NCBI RefSeq assembly: GCF_900107105.1
Contig: NZ_FNOT01000001.1
Location: 186,001-250,000 of the forward strand
From: Geodermatophilus africanus
GTDB taxonomy: Bacteria > Actinomycetota > Actinomycetes > Mycobacteriales > Geodermatophilaceae
Reading direction: 5' to 3'
DNA length: 64,000 bases
Shown here: piece after piece, positions 6,400-14,823 of the stretch
How positions within the stretch are numbered: the stretch's first letter is position 1
How the letters are laid out: each line of letters opens with the position of its first letter
The notes under the pieces: generated by a model
What the model saw: only the letters and a program-made list of their open reading frames with translations
The model's database searches: none
What the model was told of the DNA's origin: nothing
Program-made: the position numbers and the translations under genes

Positions 6400-9027
6400 T
6401 CAGTCGGGCGCCGCCCCGGCGGTGACCACGCCGCGCGTCCCGTCCACGGTGACCTCCTGGCCGGTCGCCAAGCGGCTGGTCGCACCGGGGACGCCGACCA
6501 CCGCCGGGATGCCGTACTCGCGGGCGACGACGGCCCCGTGGGAGTTGGCCCCGCCCATCTCCATGACCAGCCCGCCCGCGGTGAGGAACAGCGGCGTCCA
6601 CCCGGGGTCGGTGGACGGCGCGACGAGCACCTCGCCGGGCTCCAGGTGCGCGCCGGTCGGCTCCAGCACCACGCGCGCCCGGCCGGTCATCGTCCCCGCC
6701 GACGCCGCGGTGCCCACGAGGGCACCCTCCGCCACCGCCGGGCCGGCCGACACCGCCTCCGGCTCGGTGCCGTCGCTCAGCAGGACCCGCGGCACGTGCC
6801 GCCGCGCCATCTCCCGCTCGTGGGACCTCCGCCGCTCGGTGACCACGTCGCGCAGCGGCCGGCCGTCGTCCAGCGCGTCCCGCACCTCGGCGAGCGACAG
6901 GAAGAACACGTCGTCCGCCCGGGCGAGCACCCCGTCCGAGGCGAGGTCCGCACCGATCGACGTCAGCAGCGTGCGCACCCGGTCCAGCACCAGCACCAGG
7001 TCGTACTTCGGCAGCTCGCGCAGGCCGGCCAGCTGCCGGGTCCGGTCGAGGGCCAACCCGACGACCGCGCCGCGCGCCCGCCCCCGCAGCCGGGCACGGG
7101 CGGTCAGCGTCGCCACCACGTCCTCGGCCTCCGCCACAGACCGGGCGAACACCACGTCCGGCGCGCGGTCGGGGTCGTCGAGCCGCAGGTAGTTGCCGAG
7201 CACGCCGAGCAGGTGGGCCGGGTCCTCCGCCCAGCGGGGCACGCCGACGTCGATCTCGGCCACGGCCCGGATCCCGTAGCGGGCCAGGAAGACCCGCAGC
7301 CCCCGCTGCAGGACGGCGGGCAGCGCGCCCGACCGGTATCGCTCGGCGAGATCCGCCGGCGTCCCGCCGCGCACGGCCGCCGCGCTCGGCTCGTCCGCGC
7401 GCACCGCGGTCGCCAGCCGCCACAGCCCGAGGTCCATCTCCGTCGTGACGTTGTGCGGCAGCCCGCGCAGCACCGTCCCGAGCTCCCCGGGCCGCGCGGC
7501 GTCCCCCAACAGCTTCCCGGCCAGTCCCCACGCCGCGAACCCGGCGGCGGCCGGCGGCAGCACCCGGGGCGCGACCGCGGGCATCGCATCCCCGAGCAGG
7601 CCGAGGACGGCGTCGTACCGCTCGGCCGCGGGTGCCTCGTCCCCCGGCAGGCGCCGGGCCCGCAGCCGCGCGCCGACACGGTCCACCCGGCGGCGGGCGG
7701 CCGCCGGCCGGACCAGCGCCTGCACCACCTGCAGCGGGACGCCGTACCGCGCCGCCACCCGGGCCAGCCGCCGCACCACCGGCAGCCACGACCGGTGCAC
7801 GAGCGAGAGCCGCGGGTCGTCGAACAGCTCCCGCAGGACCACGGCCGACCGCGCCTCCATGACGTCGAGCAGCCGCGGGAAGATCGCCCGCCCGGCCGTG
7901 CTGCGCACGATGGTCGTGACGTCGAAGAACAGCCGCCCCGCGGCGGCGCGCACGCGTGGTGAGCCCGCCACCGGATCGGCCGGCGGGAGACCGGCGAGCC
8001 GCTGGACCGACCCCCCGACCACCTGGAACACCGAGATCCCCATCGGGGTCAGCGGCCGGGTCAGGCCTTGGGCGAGGCTGGCGCAGAACCAGACCCGCAG
8101 GCCGCCGTCCCCCGCGCCGCCCTGCGGGACCGGGAACAGCGTCGTCACTGGGCGGGCCTGGGTGAGCCACAGCGTGCCCGCCGCGTCGATCGCCCACTCG
8201 GTGTCCTGCGGCCGCCCGTAGTGCTCCTGCACCCGCGCGCCGAGCCGGACCAGCTCCCGCAGCTGCCCGTCGGTCAGGCACGCCTCCCGGCCCCCGCCCG
8301 GCCGCCGCTCCAGCACGGCGCCGGTGGTGCTGTCCAGCACGACGTGGTCCGGGTCGACCGAGCCGCTGACCACCGCCTCGCCGAGGCCGGGCGCGGCGTC
8401 GACGACCGTCTCGGTCCGCCGTCCGGTCACCGGGTTGGCCGTGAACATGACGCCGGCCACCGCGGCGTCGACCATCCGCTGCACCACGACGGCCAGCCGG
8501 GTCGTCGCGGAGTCGACGCCGTTGCGCGCCCGGTACACGACGGCGCGGTCGGTCCACAGCGAGGCCCAGCACCGGTGCACCGCGTCGAGGACGGCGTCGG
8601 TCCCGACGACGTCCAGGTAGGTGTCCTGCTGTCCGGCGAAGCTGGCGAAGGGCAGGTCCTCGGCCGTGGCCGAGGACCGGACGGCCACCGGTACCGACTC
8701 CCCCAGCTCCGCGTACGCCGCCGCGACCGCCTCGGCCACGCTCGCGGGCACGGGGGCGGCCAGGATCCGCTCCCGTGCCGTCCGGGCGAGGTCGGCCGCG
8801 GGGTCGTCGAGCAGGTCGGCGAGCCCGGCGGCCTCCGCCAGTTCGGCGTAGGCGTCCGTGGTCACGCAGAAGCCGTCGGGGACCGGGAAGCCGGCGCCGA
8901 TCAGCTCGCCGAGGTTTGCGGCCTTGCCGCCGGCCAGGGCCAGGTCGCCCGCGTCGAGGTCCCCGAGCGGGACGACGACCGGGTGCCGGCCGGTGCGCGG
9001 CCGCGTCGACTGCGGTGCGGTGTCCAT
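6400..9027 (-). CDS. PEP-synthase-related phosphotransferase with rifampicin-phosphotransferase (RPH) domain order
   Basis: 875 residues. The N-terminal third is an ATP-grasp PEP/pyruvate-binding domain: LAGGKAANLGELIGAGFPVP, VRSSATAEDLPFASFAGQQD and GVMFTANPVTGRRTE. A long, poorly conserved middle part follows, and the C-terminus is a swivelling phosphohistidine domain with GGANSHGAVVAREYGIPAVV (His830). PEP synthase and PPDK place the His domain before a TIM barrel, which is absent here. The order ATP domain-variable domain-His domain and the length match RPH, which phosphorylates rifampicin (Listeria RPH uses His825). No RAE-type palindrome was found in the 95 bases upstream, so the natural substrate is uncertain. 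It follows an acyl-CoA synthetase and dehydrogenase on the same strand. Confidence 0.75.
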   Translation of the reverse strand: MDTAPQSTRPRTGRHPVVVPLGDLDAGDLALAGGKAANLGELIGAGFPVPDGFCVTTDAYAELAEAAGLADLLDDPAADLARTARERILAAPVPASVAEAVAAAYAELGESVPVAVRSSATAEDLPFASFAGQQDTYLDVVGTDAVLDAVHRCWASLWTDRAVVYRARNGVDSATTRLAVVVQRMVDAAVAGVMFTANPVTGRRTETVVDAAPGLGEAVVSGSVDPDHVVLDSTTGAVLERRPGGGREACLTDGQLRELVRLGARVQEHYGRPQDTEWAIDAAGTLWLTQARPVTTLFPVPQGGAGDGGLRVWFCASLAQGLTRPLTPMGISVFQVVGGSVQRLAGLPPADPVAGSPRVRAAAGRLFFDVTTIVRSTAGRAIFPRLLDVMEARSAVVLRELFDDPRLSLVHRSWLPVVRRLARVAARYGVPLQVVQALVRPAAARRRVDRVGARLRARRLPGDEAPAAERYDAVLGLLGDAMPAVAPRVLPPAAAGFAAWGLAGKLLGDAARPGELGTVLRGLPHNVTTEMDLGLWRLATAVRADEPSAAAVRGGTPADLAERYRSGALPAVLQRGLRVFLARYGIRAVAEIDVGVPRWAEDPAHLLGVLGNYLRLDDPDRAPDVVFARSVAEAEDVVATLTARARLRGRARGAVVGLALDRTRQLAGLRELPKYDLVLVLDRVRTLLTSIGADLASDGVLARADDVFFLSLAEVRDALDDGRPLRDVVTERRRSHEREMARRHVPRVLLSDGTEPEAVSAGPAVAEGALVGTAASAGTMTGRARVVLEPTGAHLEPGEVLVAPSTDPGWTPLFLTAGGLVMEMGGANSHGAVVAREYGIPAVVGVPGATSRLATGQEVTVDGTRGVVTAGAAPD

Positions 9028-9122
9028 GGCGAGGGCCTCCCTGCGGGGTCAGCCGCGGACCTCCACCGTCGACCTCCGTGCCGCCGGTGTCCACGCCCTC
9101 GGGAGCGCGGCTGCCCGAGCGG

Positions 9123-10262
9123 TCAGCGGGCGAGCTGGCGGCTGATCACCAGGCGCTGGATCTGGTTGGTCCCCTCGAAGATCTGCATGACCTTGGCCTC
9201 ACGCATGTACCGCTCGACCGGGAAGTCGCGGGTGTAGCCGTACCCGCCGAGGACCTGCACGGCGTCGGTGGTGACCCGCATCGCCGCGTCGGTGGCGACC
9301 AACTTGGCCACGGACGCCTGCCGGCTGTAGGGGCGGCCGGCGTCACGGCGCCGGGCGGCGTCGAGGTAGGTGGCCCGGGCGGTGTCGACGGCGGCGGCCA
9401 TGTCGGCGAGCAGGAAGCCCAGCCCCTGGTGGTCGATGATCTTCCGGCCGAAGGTGCTGCGCTCGTGCGCGTAGTCGACCGCCGTGTCCAGCGCCGCCTG
9501 CGCCAGCCCGGTGGCGACCGCCGCGATCCCGAGCCGCCCGGAGTCCAGCGCGGAGAACGCGATCGGCAGCCCCTGCCCCTCGGCGCCGATGAGCCGGTCG
9601 CCCTCGAGCAGCGCGCCGTCCCAGTTGGCCATCGTGGTCGGGATCGCGTGCAGGCCCATCTTCTCCTCGGGCCGGCCGAAGGAGAGCCCCTCGACCTCAC
9701 CCGGCGCCAGGAAGCAGGAGATGCCGCGGGCGCCCTCGCCGGTGCGGGCGAACAGCGCGTAGAAGTCGGCCTTCCCGCCGTGGGTGATCCAGGCCTTGGT
9801 GCCGGTCACCCGGTAGCCGCCCTCGGTGCGCTCCGCCCGGCAGGCCAGTGCCGCGGCATCGGAGCCGGCCTGCGGCTCGGACAGCGAGTAGCCGCCGATC
9901 AGCTCCCCGGCCAGCATCGCCGGCAGCCAGCGTGCCCGCTGCTCGTCGGTGCCGAACGTGGCCAGCGGGTGGCAGGACAGTCCGTGCACCGACACCGCCA
10001 CGGCCACCGCCGCCCAGCGCGCGCCGAACTCCTCCAGCACCTGCAGGTACACCTCGTAGGGCTGCCCTCCCCCGCCGAGCTCCTCCGGGTAGGGCAGGCC
10101 GAGCAGCCCCAGCTCGCCGAGGGTCGCGAACAGCCCCTCGGGGTAGCTCTCGGCCCGCTCGTGCTCGTCCACCCGGGGAGCCAGCTCCTTGTCCGCCACC
10201 TCGCGGACCAGGGCGAGAAGGTCCTCGGCCTCCTCGCTCGGCAGCAGGCGGTCCACGGTCAC
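9123..10262 (-). CDS. Acyl-CoA dehydrogenase
   Basis: About 379 residues, the usual family size, oxidising a fatty or branched acyl-CoA at the alpha-beta position with FAD. Visible motifs are SLSEPQAGSDAAAL, GTKAWITHGGKADFYALFAR, RSTFGRKIIDHQGLGFLLAD, VLGGYGYTRDFPVERYMREA and the C-terminal FEGTNQIQRLVISRQL, whose Glu is the expected base. I chose the GTG at 10262 because GGGAGGGACC lies just upstream. An ATG at 10322 would overlap the preceding synthetase gene by 37 bases and adds residues unlike the family. It is the second gene after the acyl-CoA synthetase ending at 10286, so the pair probably activates and oxidises one acid. Confidence 0.9.
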   Translation of the reverse strand: MTVDRLLPSEEAEDLLALVREVADKELAPRVDEHERAESYPEGLFATLGELGLLGLPYPEELGGGGQPYEVYLQVLEEFGARWAAVAVAVSVHGLSCHPLATFGTDEQRARWLPAMLAGELIGGYSLSEPQAGSDAAALACRAERTEGGYRVTGTKAWITHGGKADFYALFARTGEGARGISCFLAPGEVEGLSFGRPEEKMGLHAIPTTMANWDGALLEGDRLIGAEGQGLPIAFSALDSGRLGIAAVATGLAQAALDTAVDYAHERSTFGRKIIDHQGLGFLLADMAAAVDTARATYLDAARRRDAGRPYSRQASVAKLVATDAAMRVTTDAVQVLGGYGYTRDFPVERYMREAKVMQIFEGTNQIQRLVISRQLAR

Positions 10263-10285
10263 AGCAGGTCCCTCCCGGGGTCGGT

Positions 10286-11989
10286 TCAGCTCCTGAGCTC
10301 GGGGAACTGGTCGTCCCGCCACTCCACACCCGAGTGTGCACCGGCGGCGGCGAGCTCCTCCTCGCGGGCGCGCAGCTCCACCCGCCGGATCTTGCCCGAG
10401 ATGGTCTTGGGCAGCTCCGCGAACTCGACCCGCCGCACCCGCTGGTAGGGGTTGAGCCGCTCGCGGGCGTACCGCAGCACCGACAGCGCCGTCTCCTCGG
10501 TCGGCTCGTGCCCGGGCGCCAGCGCGATGTAGGCCTTGGGCACGGCCAGCCGCACGGCGTCGGGCGCGGGGACGACGGCGGCCTCGGCGACCGCGGGGTG
10601 CTCGATGAGCACCGACTCCAGCTCGAACGGGCTGATCTTGTAGTCGCTGGCCTTGAAGACGTCGTCGGTGCGCCCGACGTAGGTGATGTAGTCGTCGGCG
10701 TCGACCGTGGCGACGTCCCCGGTGTGGTAGTAGCCGCCGGCCTTGGCCTCGGCGTCACGCTCCGGGTCGCCCTGGTAGCCGGTCATCAGGGTGAGCGGGT
10801 GCTCCGACAGGTCCAGGCAGATCTCCCCCTCCCCCGGGCCCTCGACCCGGCGGCCGGTCACAGGGTCGACCAGCACCACCGGCACCCCGGGCAGCGGGCG
10901 GCCCATCGAACCCGGCCTGACCTCCGACCCGGGGGTGTTGCCGACCTGCGCGGTCGTCTCGGTCTGGCCGTAGCCGTCGCGGACGGTCAGGCCCCAGGCG
11001 CGGCGGACCTGCTCGATCACCTCGGGGTTGAGCGGCTCACCGGCCGCGATGACCTCCCGCAGCGCGCCGGGCCCGCCGGAGAGGTCGGCGTTGACGAGCA
11101 TCCGCCAGACCGTCGGCGGCGCGCAGAAGGTGGTGACGCCGTGCTCGCGGACGAGCCCCAGCAGGACGGCAGGGTCGAAGCGCCGGTAGTCGTGCACCAG
11201 CACGGTGGCCTCGGCGATCCACGGCGCGAAGAAGCACGACCAGGCGTGCTTGGCCCAGCCGGGCGAGGAGATGTTGAGGTGCACGTCGCCGGGCTGCAGG
11301 CCCAGCCAGTACACCGTCGACAGGTGCCCGACCGGGTAGGAGACCTGCGTGTGCTCCACCAGCTTGGGCCGCGACGTCGTCCCCGAGGTGAAGTACAGCA
11401 GCAGCGGGTCGCCGGGCGCGGTCCCCGGGTGCTCGACCGGCGCGGACTCGACCCCGGCGGCCGCCCGCAGGTCGGCCCAGCCCTCGGCCGGCCCGACGCT
11501 GGTCCGCGTGTAGTCGCCGGGGACCTCGTCGAACTTCCCGACGTCGGCGGCGTTGCAGACGACGTGGCGCGCCCCGCCGCGGGTGATCCGGTCGATCAGG
11601 TCGGCGGGGCCGACCGCCGTGGTGGTCGGCATGACCACCGCCCCCAGCTTCAGCACCGCCAGCATCGACTCCCACAGCTCGACCTGGTTGCCGAGCATGA
11701 GCAGCACCGGGTCGCCCCTGCGCACGCCGCGGCCGGCGAGCCAGCCGGCCAGCTGGTCGGAGCGCCGGGCCATCTCGTCGAAGCTGCGCCGCGTCGTCGT
11801 CCCGTCCGCGGCGACCAGGACGAGGGCGGGCCGGTCGTTGCCCCGGGCGATGGCGTCGAACCAGTCGACCGCCCAGTTGAACCGCTCCCCCAGCTCCGGC
11901 CAGCCGAACTCCGCGACGGCCACCTCGTGCCGGCCGCGCAGCGCCAGCAACCGGTCGCGGGCGGCCCGGTAGGCCTCAGTGACGTCCAT
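10286..11989 (-). CDS. AMP-forming acyl-CoA synthetase, medium-chain (ACSM-like)
   Basis: 567 residues of the adenylate-forming family, which activates a carboxylic acid with ATP and joins it to CoA. The P-loop-like motif is LLLYFTSGTTSRPKLVEHTQ, followed by SPGWAKHAWSCFFAPWIAEA, the A5 motif DGYGQTETT, the hinge motif YHTGDVATVDADDYITYVGR and the C-terminal PKTISGKIRRVEL with the catalytic Lys. The N-terminal FNWAVDWFD and the GWAKHAW motif are typical of acetyl/medium-chain ligases of the ACSM type. The ATG at 11989 has GGGAGGAC upstream. It leads an operon with the acyl-CoA dehydrogenase 23 bases downstream. Confidence 0.9.
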   Translation of the reverse strand: MDVTEAYRAARDRLLALRGRHEVAVAEFGWPELGERFNWAVDWFDAIARGNDRPALVLVAADGTTTRRSFDEMARRSDQLAGWLAGRGVRRGDPVLLMLGNQVELWESMLAVLKLGAVVMPTTTAVGPADLIDRITRGGARHVVCNAADVGKFDEVPGDYTRTSVGPAEGWADLRAAAGVESAPVEHPGTAPGDPLLLYFTSGTTSRPKLVEHTQVSYPVGHLSTVYWLGLQPGDVHLNISSPGWAKHAWSCFFAPWIAEATVLVHDYRRFDPAVLLGLVREHGVTTFCAPPTVWRMLVNADLSGGPGALREVIAAGEPLNPEVIEQVRRAWGLTVRDGYGQTETTAQVGNTPGSEVRPGSMGRPLPGVPVVLVDPVTGRRVEGPGEGEICLDLSEHPLTLMTGYQGDPERDAEAKAGGYYHTGDVATVDADDYITYVGRTDDVFKASDYKISPFELESVLIEHPAVAEAAVVPAPDAVRLAVPKAYIALAPGHEPTEETALSVLRYARERLNPYQRVRRVEFAELPKTISGKIRRVELRAREEELAAAGAHSGVEWRDDQFPELRS

Positions 11990-12152
11990 CGGCGTGTCCT
12001 CCCTGTGCGTGGTAAAGCGCCGGTCGGCGTCGTCCATGGTGGCGCAGGTCACCACCGGCGACCGGAGGGGTCGGTGCCCGGGGGCGCTCGCCCGGGTCCG
12101 GCCGGACGGTCGCGGGGGATGCCGGCCGGAGCTGCTGCGTATCGTCCCCCGG

Positions 12153-13076
12153 GTGTCCCCGGACGGCGAAGGCGCAGCGTGCACCGCCTGGCCCCCCGTG
12201 TACTCGACGGTGCAGGCGGGGCCGGCGACGGTGCGGGTCGCGGTCGCCGGTGGGGGTCCGCCGCTGCTGCTGCTCAGCGGCATCGGCGCCAACATCGAGA
12301 TGTGGGAGCCCGCCGCCCGCCACCTGACCGGGCGGCGGCTGGTGATGCTCGACGTCCCGGGCACGGGGTGCTCCCCGGCGCTGCGGGTGGGGCTGCGGAT
12401 GCGCGGCTACGCCCAGCTGGTCACGCGGGTGCTCGACGCGCTGGGGCTCGACCGGGTCGACGTCCTGGGCTACTCGTGGGGCGGCGCGCTGGCCCAGCAG
12501 CTGGCCCACCAGGCGCCGGACCGGGTCCGGGCGCTGGTGCTCGCCGCGACCACGCCCGGCGTGGGCGGCCAGCCGCCGTCGCCGTGGGTGGTCGCGCTCA
12601 TGAGCTCGCCGGCGCGCTACTACTCGCGCACCTACCTCCGGCTGACCGCGCCGGTGCTGTTCGGCAGCAGCCCCGGCGCGGCCGCCGACTCGCCGCACGA
12701 CGAGGCGCGGCTGCACCGGCCGCCCGGCCTGGTGGGCTACACGCAGCAGCTCTACGCGGTCTCGGGCTGGTCGAGCCGGCGGTGGCTGCGCCAGGTCGAC
12801 GCCCCGACCCTCGTCATCGGCGCGCGGCGGGACCCGCTCGCGCCGCCGCGCAACGCGCACATCATGGCGGCCGCCCTGCCGCACGCCCGGCTGGAGATGG
12901 TCGACGGCGGCCACCTCTTCCTCCTCGAGGACCCCGCGCCGAGCTGCACGCTGGTCGAGGACTTCCTGCGCGAGCAGGACGCCGGGACGGCGCCGGTGCC
13001 CGCCGGGCCGCAGCTCGGCGGATCCGGTCGCCCCGCTGACCCGCGTGCCTTCCCCGCTGATCGGACGCCGCACTAG
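12153..13076 (+). CDS. Alpha/beta hydrolase, PHA-depolymerase-like (second copy)
   Basis: The core shows GIGANIEMWEPAARHL (oxyanion region), LGYSWGGALAQQLAHQAPDR (nucleophile Ser in GYSWG), LVLAATTPGVGG, GWSSRRWLRQVDAPTLVIG and DGGHLFLLEDPAP (catalytic His). The SWGGALAQQ and ATTPG segments match the Pseudomonas medium-chain PHA depolymerase family well, better than its relative at 2340-3221. The protein would cut intracellular PHA or a related ester. The start is uncertain: GTG 12153 is chosen because the hydrolase fold begins at about residue 24 from there; the frame is open further upstream. It is divergent from the acyl-CoA synthetase ending its leader near 12000. Confidence 0.8.
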   Translation: MSPDGEGAACTAWPPVYSTVQAGPATVRVAVAGGGPPLLLLSGIGANIEMWEPAARHLTGRRLVMLDVPGTGCSPALRVGLRMRGYAQLVTRVLDALGLDRVDVLGYSWGGALAQQLAHQAPDRVRALVLAATTPGVGGQPPSPWVVALMSSPARYYSRTYLRLTAPVLFGSSPGAAADSPHDEARLHRPPGLVGYTQQLYAVSGWSSRRWLRQVDAPTLVIGARRDPLAPPRNAHIMAAALPHARLEMVDGGHLFLLEDPAPSCTLVEDFLREQDAGTAPVPAGPQLGGSGRPADPRAFPADRTPH

Positions 13077-13079
13077 CTT
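13074..13079 (+). promoter_or_regulatory. Predicted -10 box (TAGCTT) for the acyl-CoA synthetase at 13131
   Basis: TAGCTT matches the actinobacterial TANNNT -10 pattern and overlaps the stop of the preceding hydrolase. A start of transcription ~7 bases on would give a ~45-base leader carrying the GGAGG at 13122-13126. No clear -35 box is seen. Confidence 0.45.
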
Positions 13080-13130
13080 GTGGCCCGGCCCACCAGCCCT
13101 CCCCCGACCAGCGCCGCTCCCGGAGGTCCC

Positions 13131-14723
13131 GTGTTCGACGACGCCCTGACCACGACGATCGCCCGGGCCCGCCGGCACGCCCTCGGCGACCTGCTGCGCC
13201 GCTCCGCGGGGCGGGTGCCGGGCAGGACGGCCCTGCGCCACCACGACCGGTCCTACACCTACGCCGAGCTCGACGCGGTCGTGGACCGCACCGCGAACGC
13301 CCTGACCGCGCGCGGCGTGGCCCATGGCGACCGGGTCGCGCTGCTCTCCCACAACGACGACGGCTACGTGGTGCTGACCTTCGCCCTGGCGCGGCTCGGC
13401 GCGATCGCGGTGCCGGTGAACTTCATGCTGCAGGCCGGGGAGGTCGCCTACATCCTCGAGCACTCCGGGGCGGCCGGCGTCGTCGCCGAGGCCGCGCTGC
13501 TGCCGGTGGCGCAGGAGGCGATCGAGCAGGCCGGGCGCGCCGGCGCGGTCCGGGTCCGCGGCGTCCTCGGCGGCGGGGGCGGCCCCCTGCCAGCGGGCTG
13601 GGAGGCGGTCGAGACCTGGACGGCGCACGACGACGCCTCCGCACCGCAGGTGGACGTCGCCGACGACGACGTCCTCCAGCTGATGTACACCAGCGGCACC
13701 GAGTCGCGGCCCAAGGGCACGATGATGACCAGCCGCAGCCTCGTCACCCAGTACGTCAGCTGCATCGTCGACGGCCGCTACTCCCCGGACGACGTCGCGC
13801 TGCACGCGCTGCCGCTGTTCCACGTCGCGGCGCAGCACGTCTTCCTGATGCCGGCCCTCTACCTCGGCGGCACCAACGTCGTGCTGGACGGCCCGGACCC
13901 GGCCACCGTGCTGGAGACGATCGAGCGGGAGCGGATCACCAGCCTGTTCTGCCCACCGACGGTGTGGATCGGCCTGCTGCGCTCCCCCGACTTCGACCGG
14001 CGCGACCTGTCCTCGCTGACCAAGGGCTACTACGGCGCGTCGATCATGCCGGTCGCCACGGTCGAGGAGCTCAGCCGGCGGCTGCCGGGGATGGCGCTGT
14101 TCAACTTCTACGGGCAGACCGAGATGTCCGCCCTCGCCCTGGTGCTCGCCCCGGAGGACCAGCTGCGCAAGCCCGGCTCGGCCGGCACCCCGGCGCTCAA
14201 CAGCGAGACCCGCCTGGTCGACGACCTCGGCCGGCCGGTGGGGCCCGGCGTCGAGGGGGAGATCGTGCACCGCAGCCCGCACGCCACCGTCGGCTACTGG
14301 AACGACCCGGAGAAGACCGCCGAGGCGTTCCGCGACGGCTGGTTCCACAGCGGCGACCTCGGCGTCATGGACGAGGACGGTTACATCACGGTCGTCGACC
14401 GCAAGAAGGACGTCATCAAGACCGGCGGCGAGAACGTGGCCAGCCGCGAGGTCGAGGAGGTCCTCTACCAGCACCCCGCCGTCGCCGAGGTCGCCGTCTT
14501 CGGCATCCCCCACCCGCGGTGGATCGAGGCCGTCGCCGCCGTCGTCGTCCCCCGGGAGGGCCAGCCGGTCGACCCGGAGGCGCTCGTCGCCTTCTGCCGG
14601 GAGCGGCTGGCCGGCTACAAGACCCCCCGATACGTGACCGTCGCCGAGGCCCTGCCCAAGAACGCCAGCGGGAAGATTCTCAAGCGCGAGCTGCGGACGA
14701 CCTACGCGGACCTGGCGGGCTGA
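13131..14723 (+). CDS. AMP-forming long-chain fatty-acid-CoA ligase (FadD-like)
   Basis: About 530 residues of the adenylate-forming family. Motifs in order: LQLMYTSGTESRPKGTMMTS (ATP motif, about residues 183-202), LPLFHVAAQH, FNFYGQTEMSALALVLAPED, WFHSGDLGVMDEDGYITVVD and PKNASGKILKREL with the catalytic Lys near the C-terminus. It activates a fatty or aryl acid for beta-oxidation or PHA synthesis. The GTG at 13131 has GGAGG four bases upstream and a -10 box further up. An alternative GTG at 13080 adds 17 Pro/Ser/Thr-rich residues and has no ribosome site. The neighbours are a PHA-depolymerase-like gene upstream and the PHB depolymerase downstream on the same strand. Confidence 0.9.
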   Translation: MFDDALTTTIARARRHALGDLLRRSAGRVPGRTALRHHDRSYTYAELDAVVDRTANALTARGVAHGDRVALLSHNDDGYVVLTFALARLGAIAVPVNFMLQAGEVAYILEHSGAAGVVAEAALLPVAQEAIEQAGRAGAVRVRGVLGGGGGPLPAGWEAVETWTAHDDASAPQVDVADDDVLQLMYTSGTESRPKGTMMTSRSLVTQYVSCIVDGRYSPDDVALHALPLFHVAAQHVFLMPALYLGGTNVVLDGPDPATVLETIERERITSLFCPPTVWIGLLRSPDFDRRDLSSLTKGYYGASIMPVATVEELSRRLPGMALFNFYGQTEMSALALVLAPEDQLRKPGSAGTPALNSETRLVDDLGRPVGPGVEGEIVHRSPHATVGYWNDPEKTAEAFRDGWFHSGDLGVMDEDGYITVVDRKKDVIKTGGENVASREVEEVLYQHPAVAEVAVFGIPHPRWIEAVAAVVVPREGQPVDPEALVAFCRERLAGYKTPRYVTVAEALPKNASGKILKRELRTTYADLAG

Positions 14724-14766
14724 TCGGGCCCGCGCGTCCAGGCGGGTCCGCTCGGGGGCGGTGGGC

Positions 14767-14772
14767 TAGCGT
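14767..14772 (+). promoter_or_regulatory. Predicted -10 box (TAGCGT) for the PHB depolymerase gene
   Basis: TAGCGT fits TANNNT and lies 52 bases before the chosen GTG at 14824. A transcript starting near 14780 would include the GGGAGG ribosome site. No convincing -35 box is visible. Confidence 0.45.
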
Positions 14773-14823
14773 CGTCGCGGTGTGGCAGGGGCCACACGCG
14801 AACGGCCCGGGAGGCGGACACCT

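Noticed and set aside
3293..7192. Plus-strand open frame of 1299 codons
   Set aside because: It is the antisense shadow of the acyl-CoA dehydrogenase, phaC and phosphotransferase-like genes; its product is Arg/Gly/His-rich with no domain.
9028..9122. Rifamycin-associated element before the RPH-like gene
   Set aside because: No 19-bp palindrome of the known GGGGCTTGC type is present.
10263..10322. Upstream ATG start for the acyl-CoA dehydrogenase at 9123
   Set aside because: It overlaps the preceding gene and adds residues without family likeness, while the GTG at 10262 has a good ribosome site.
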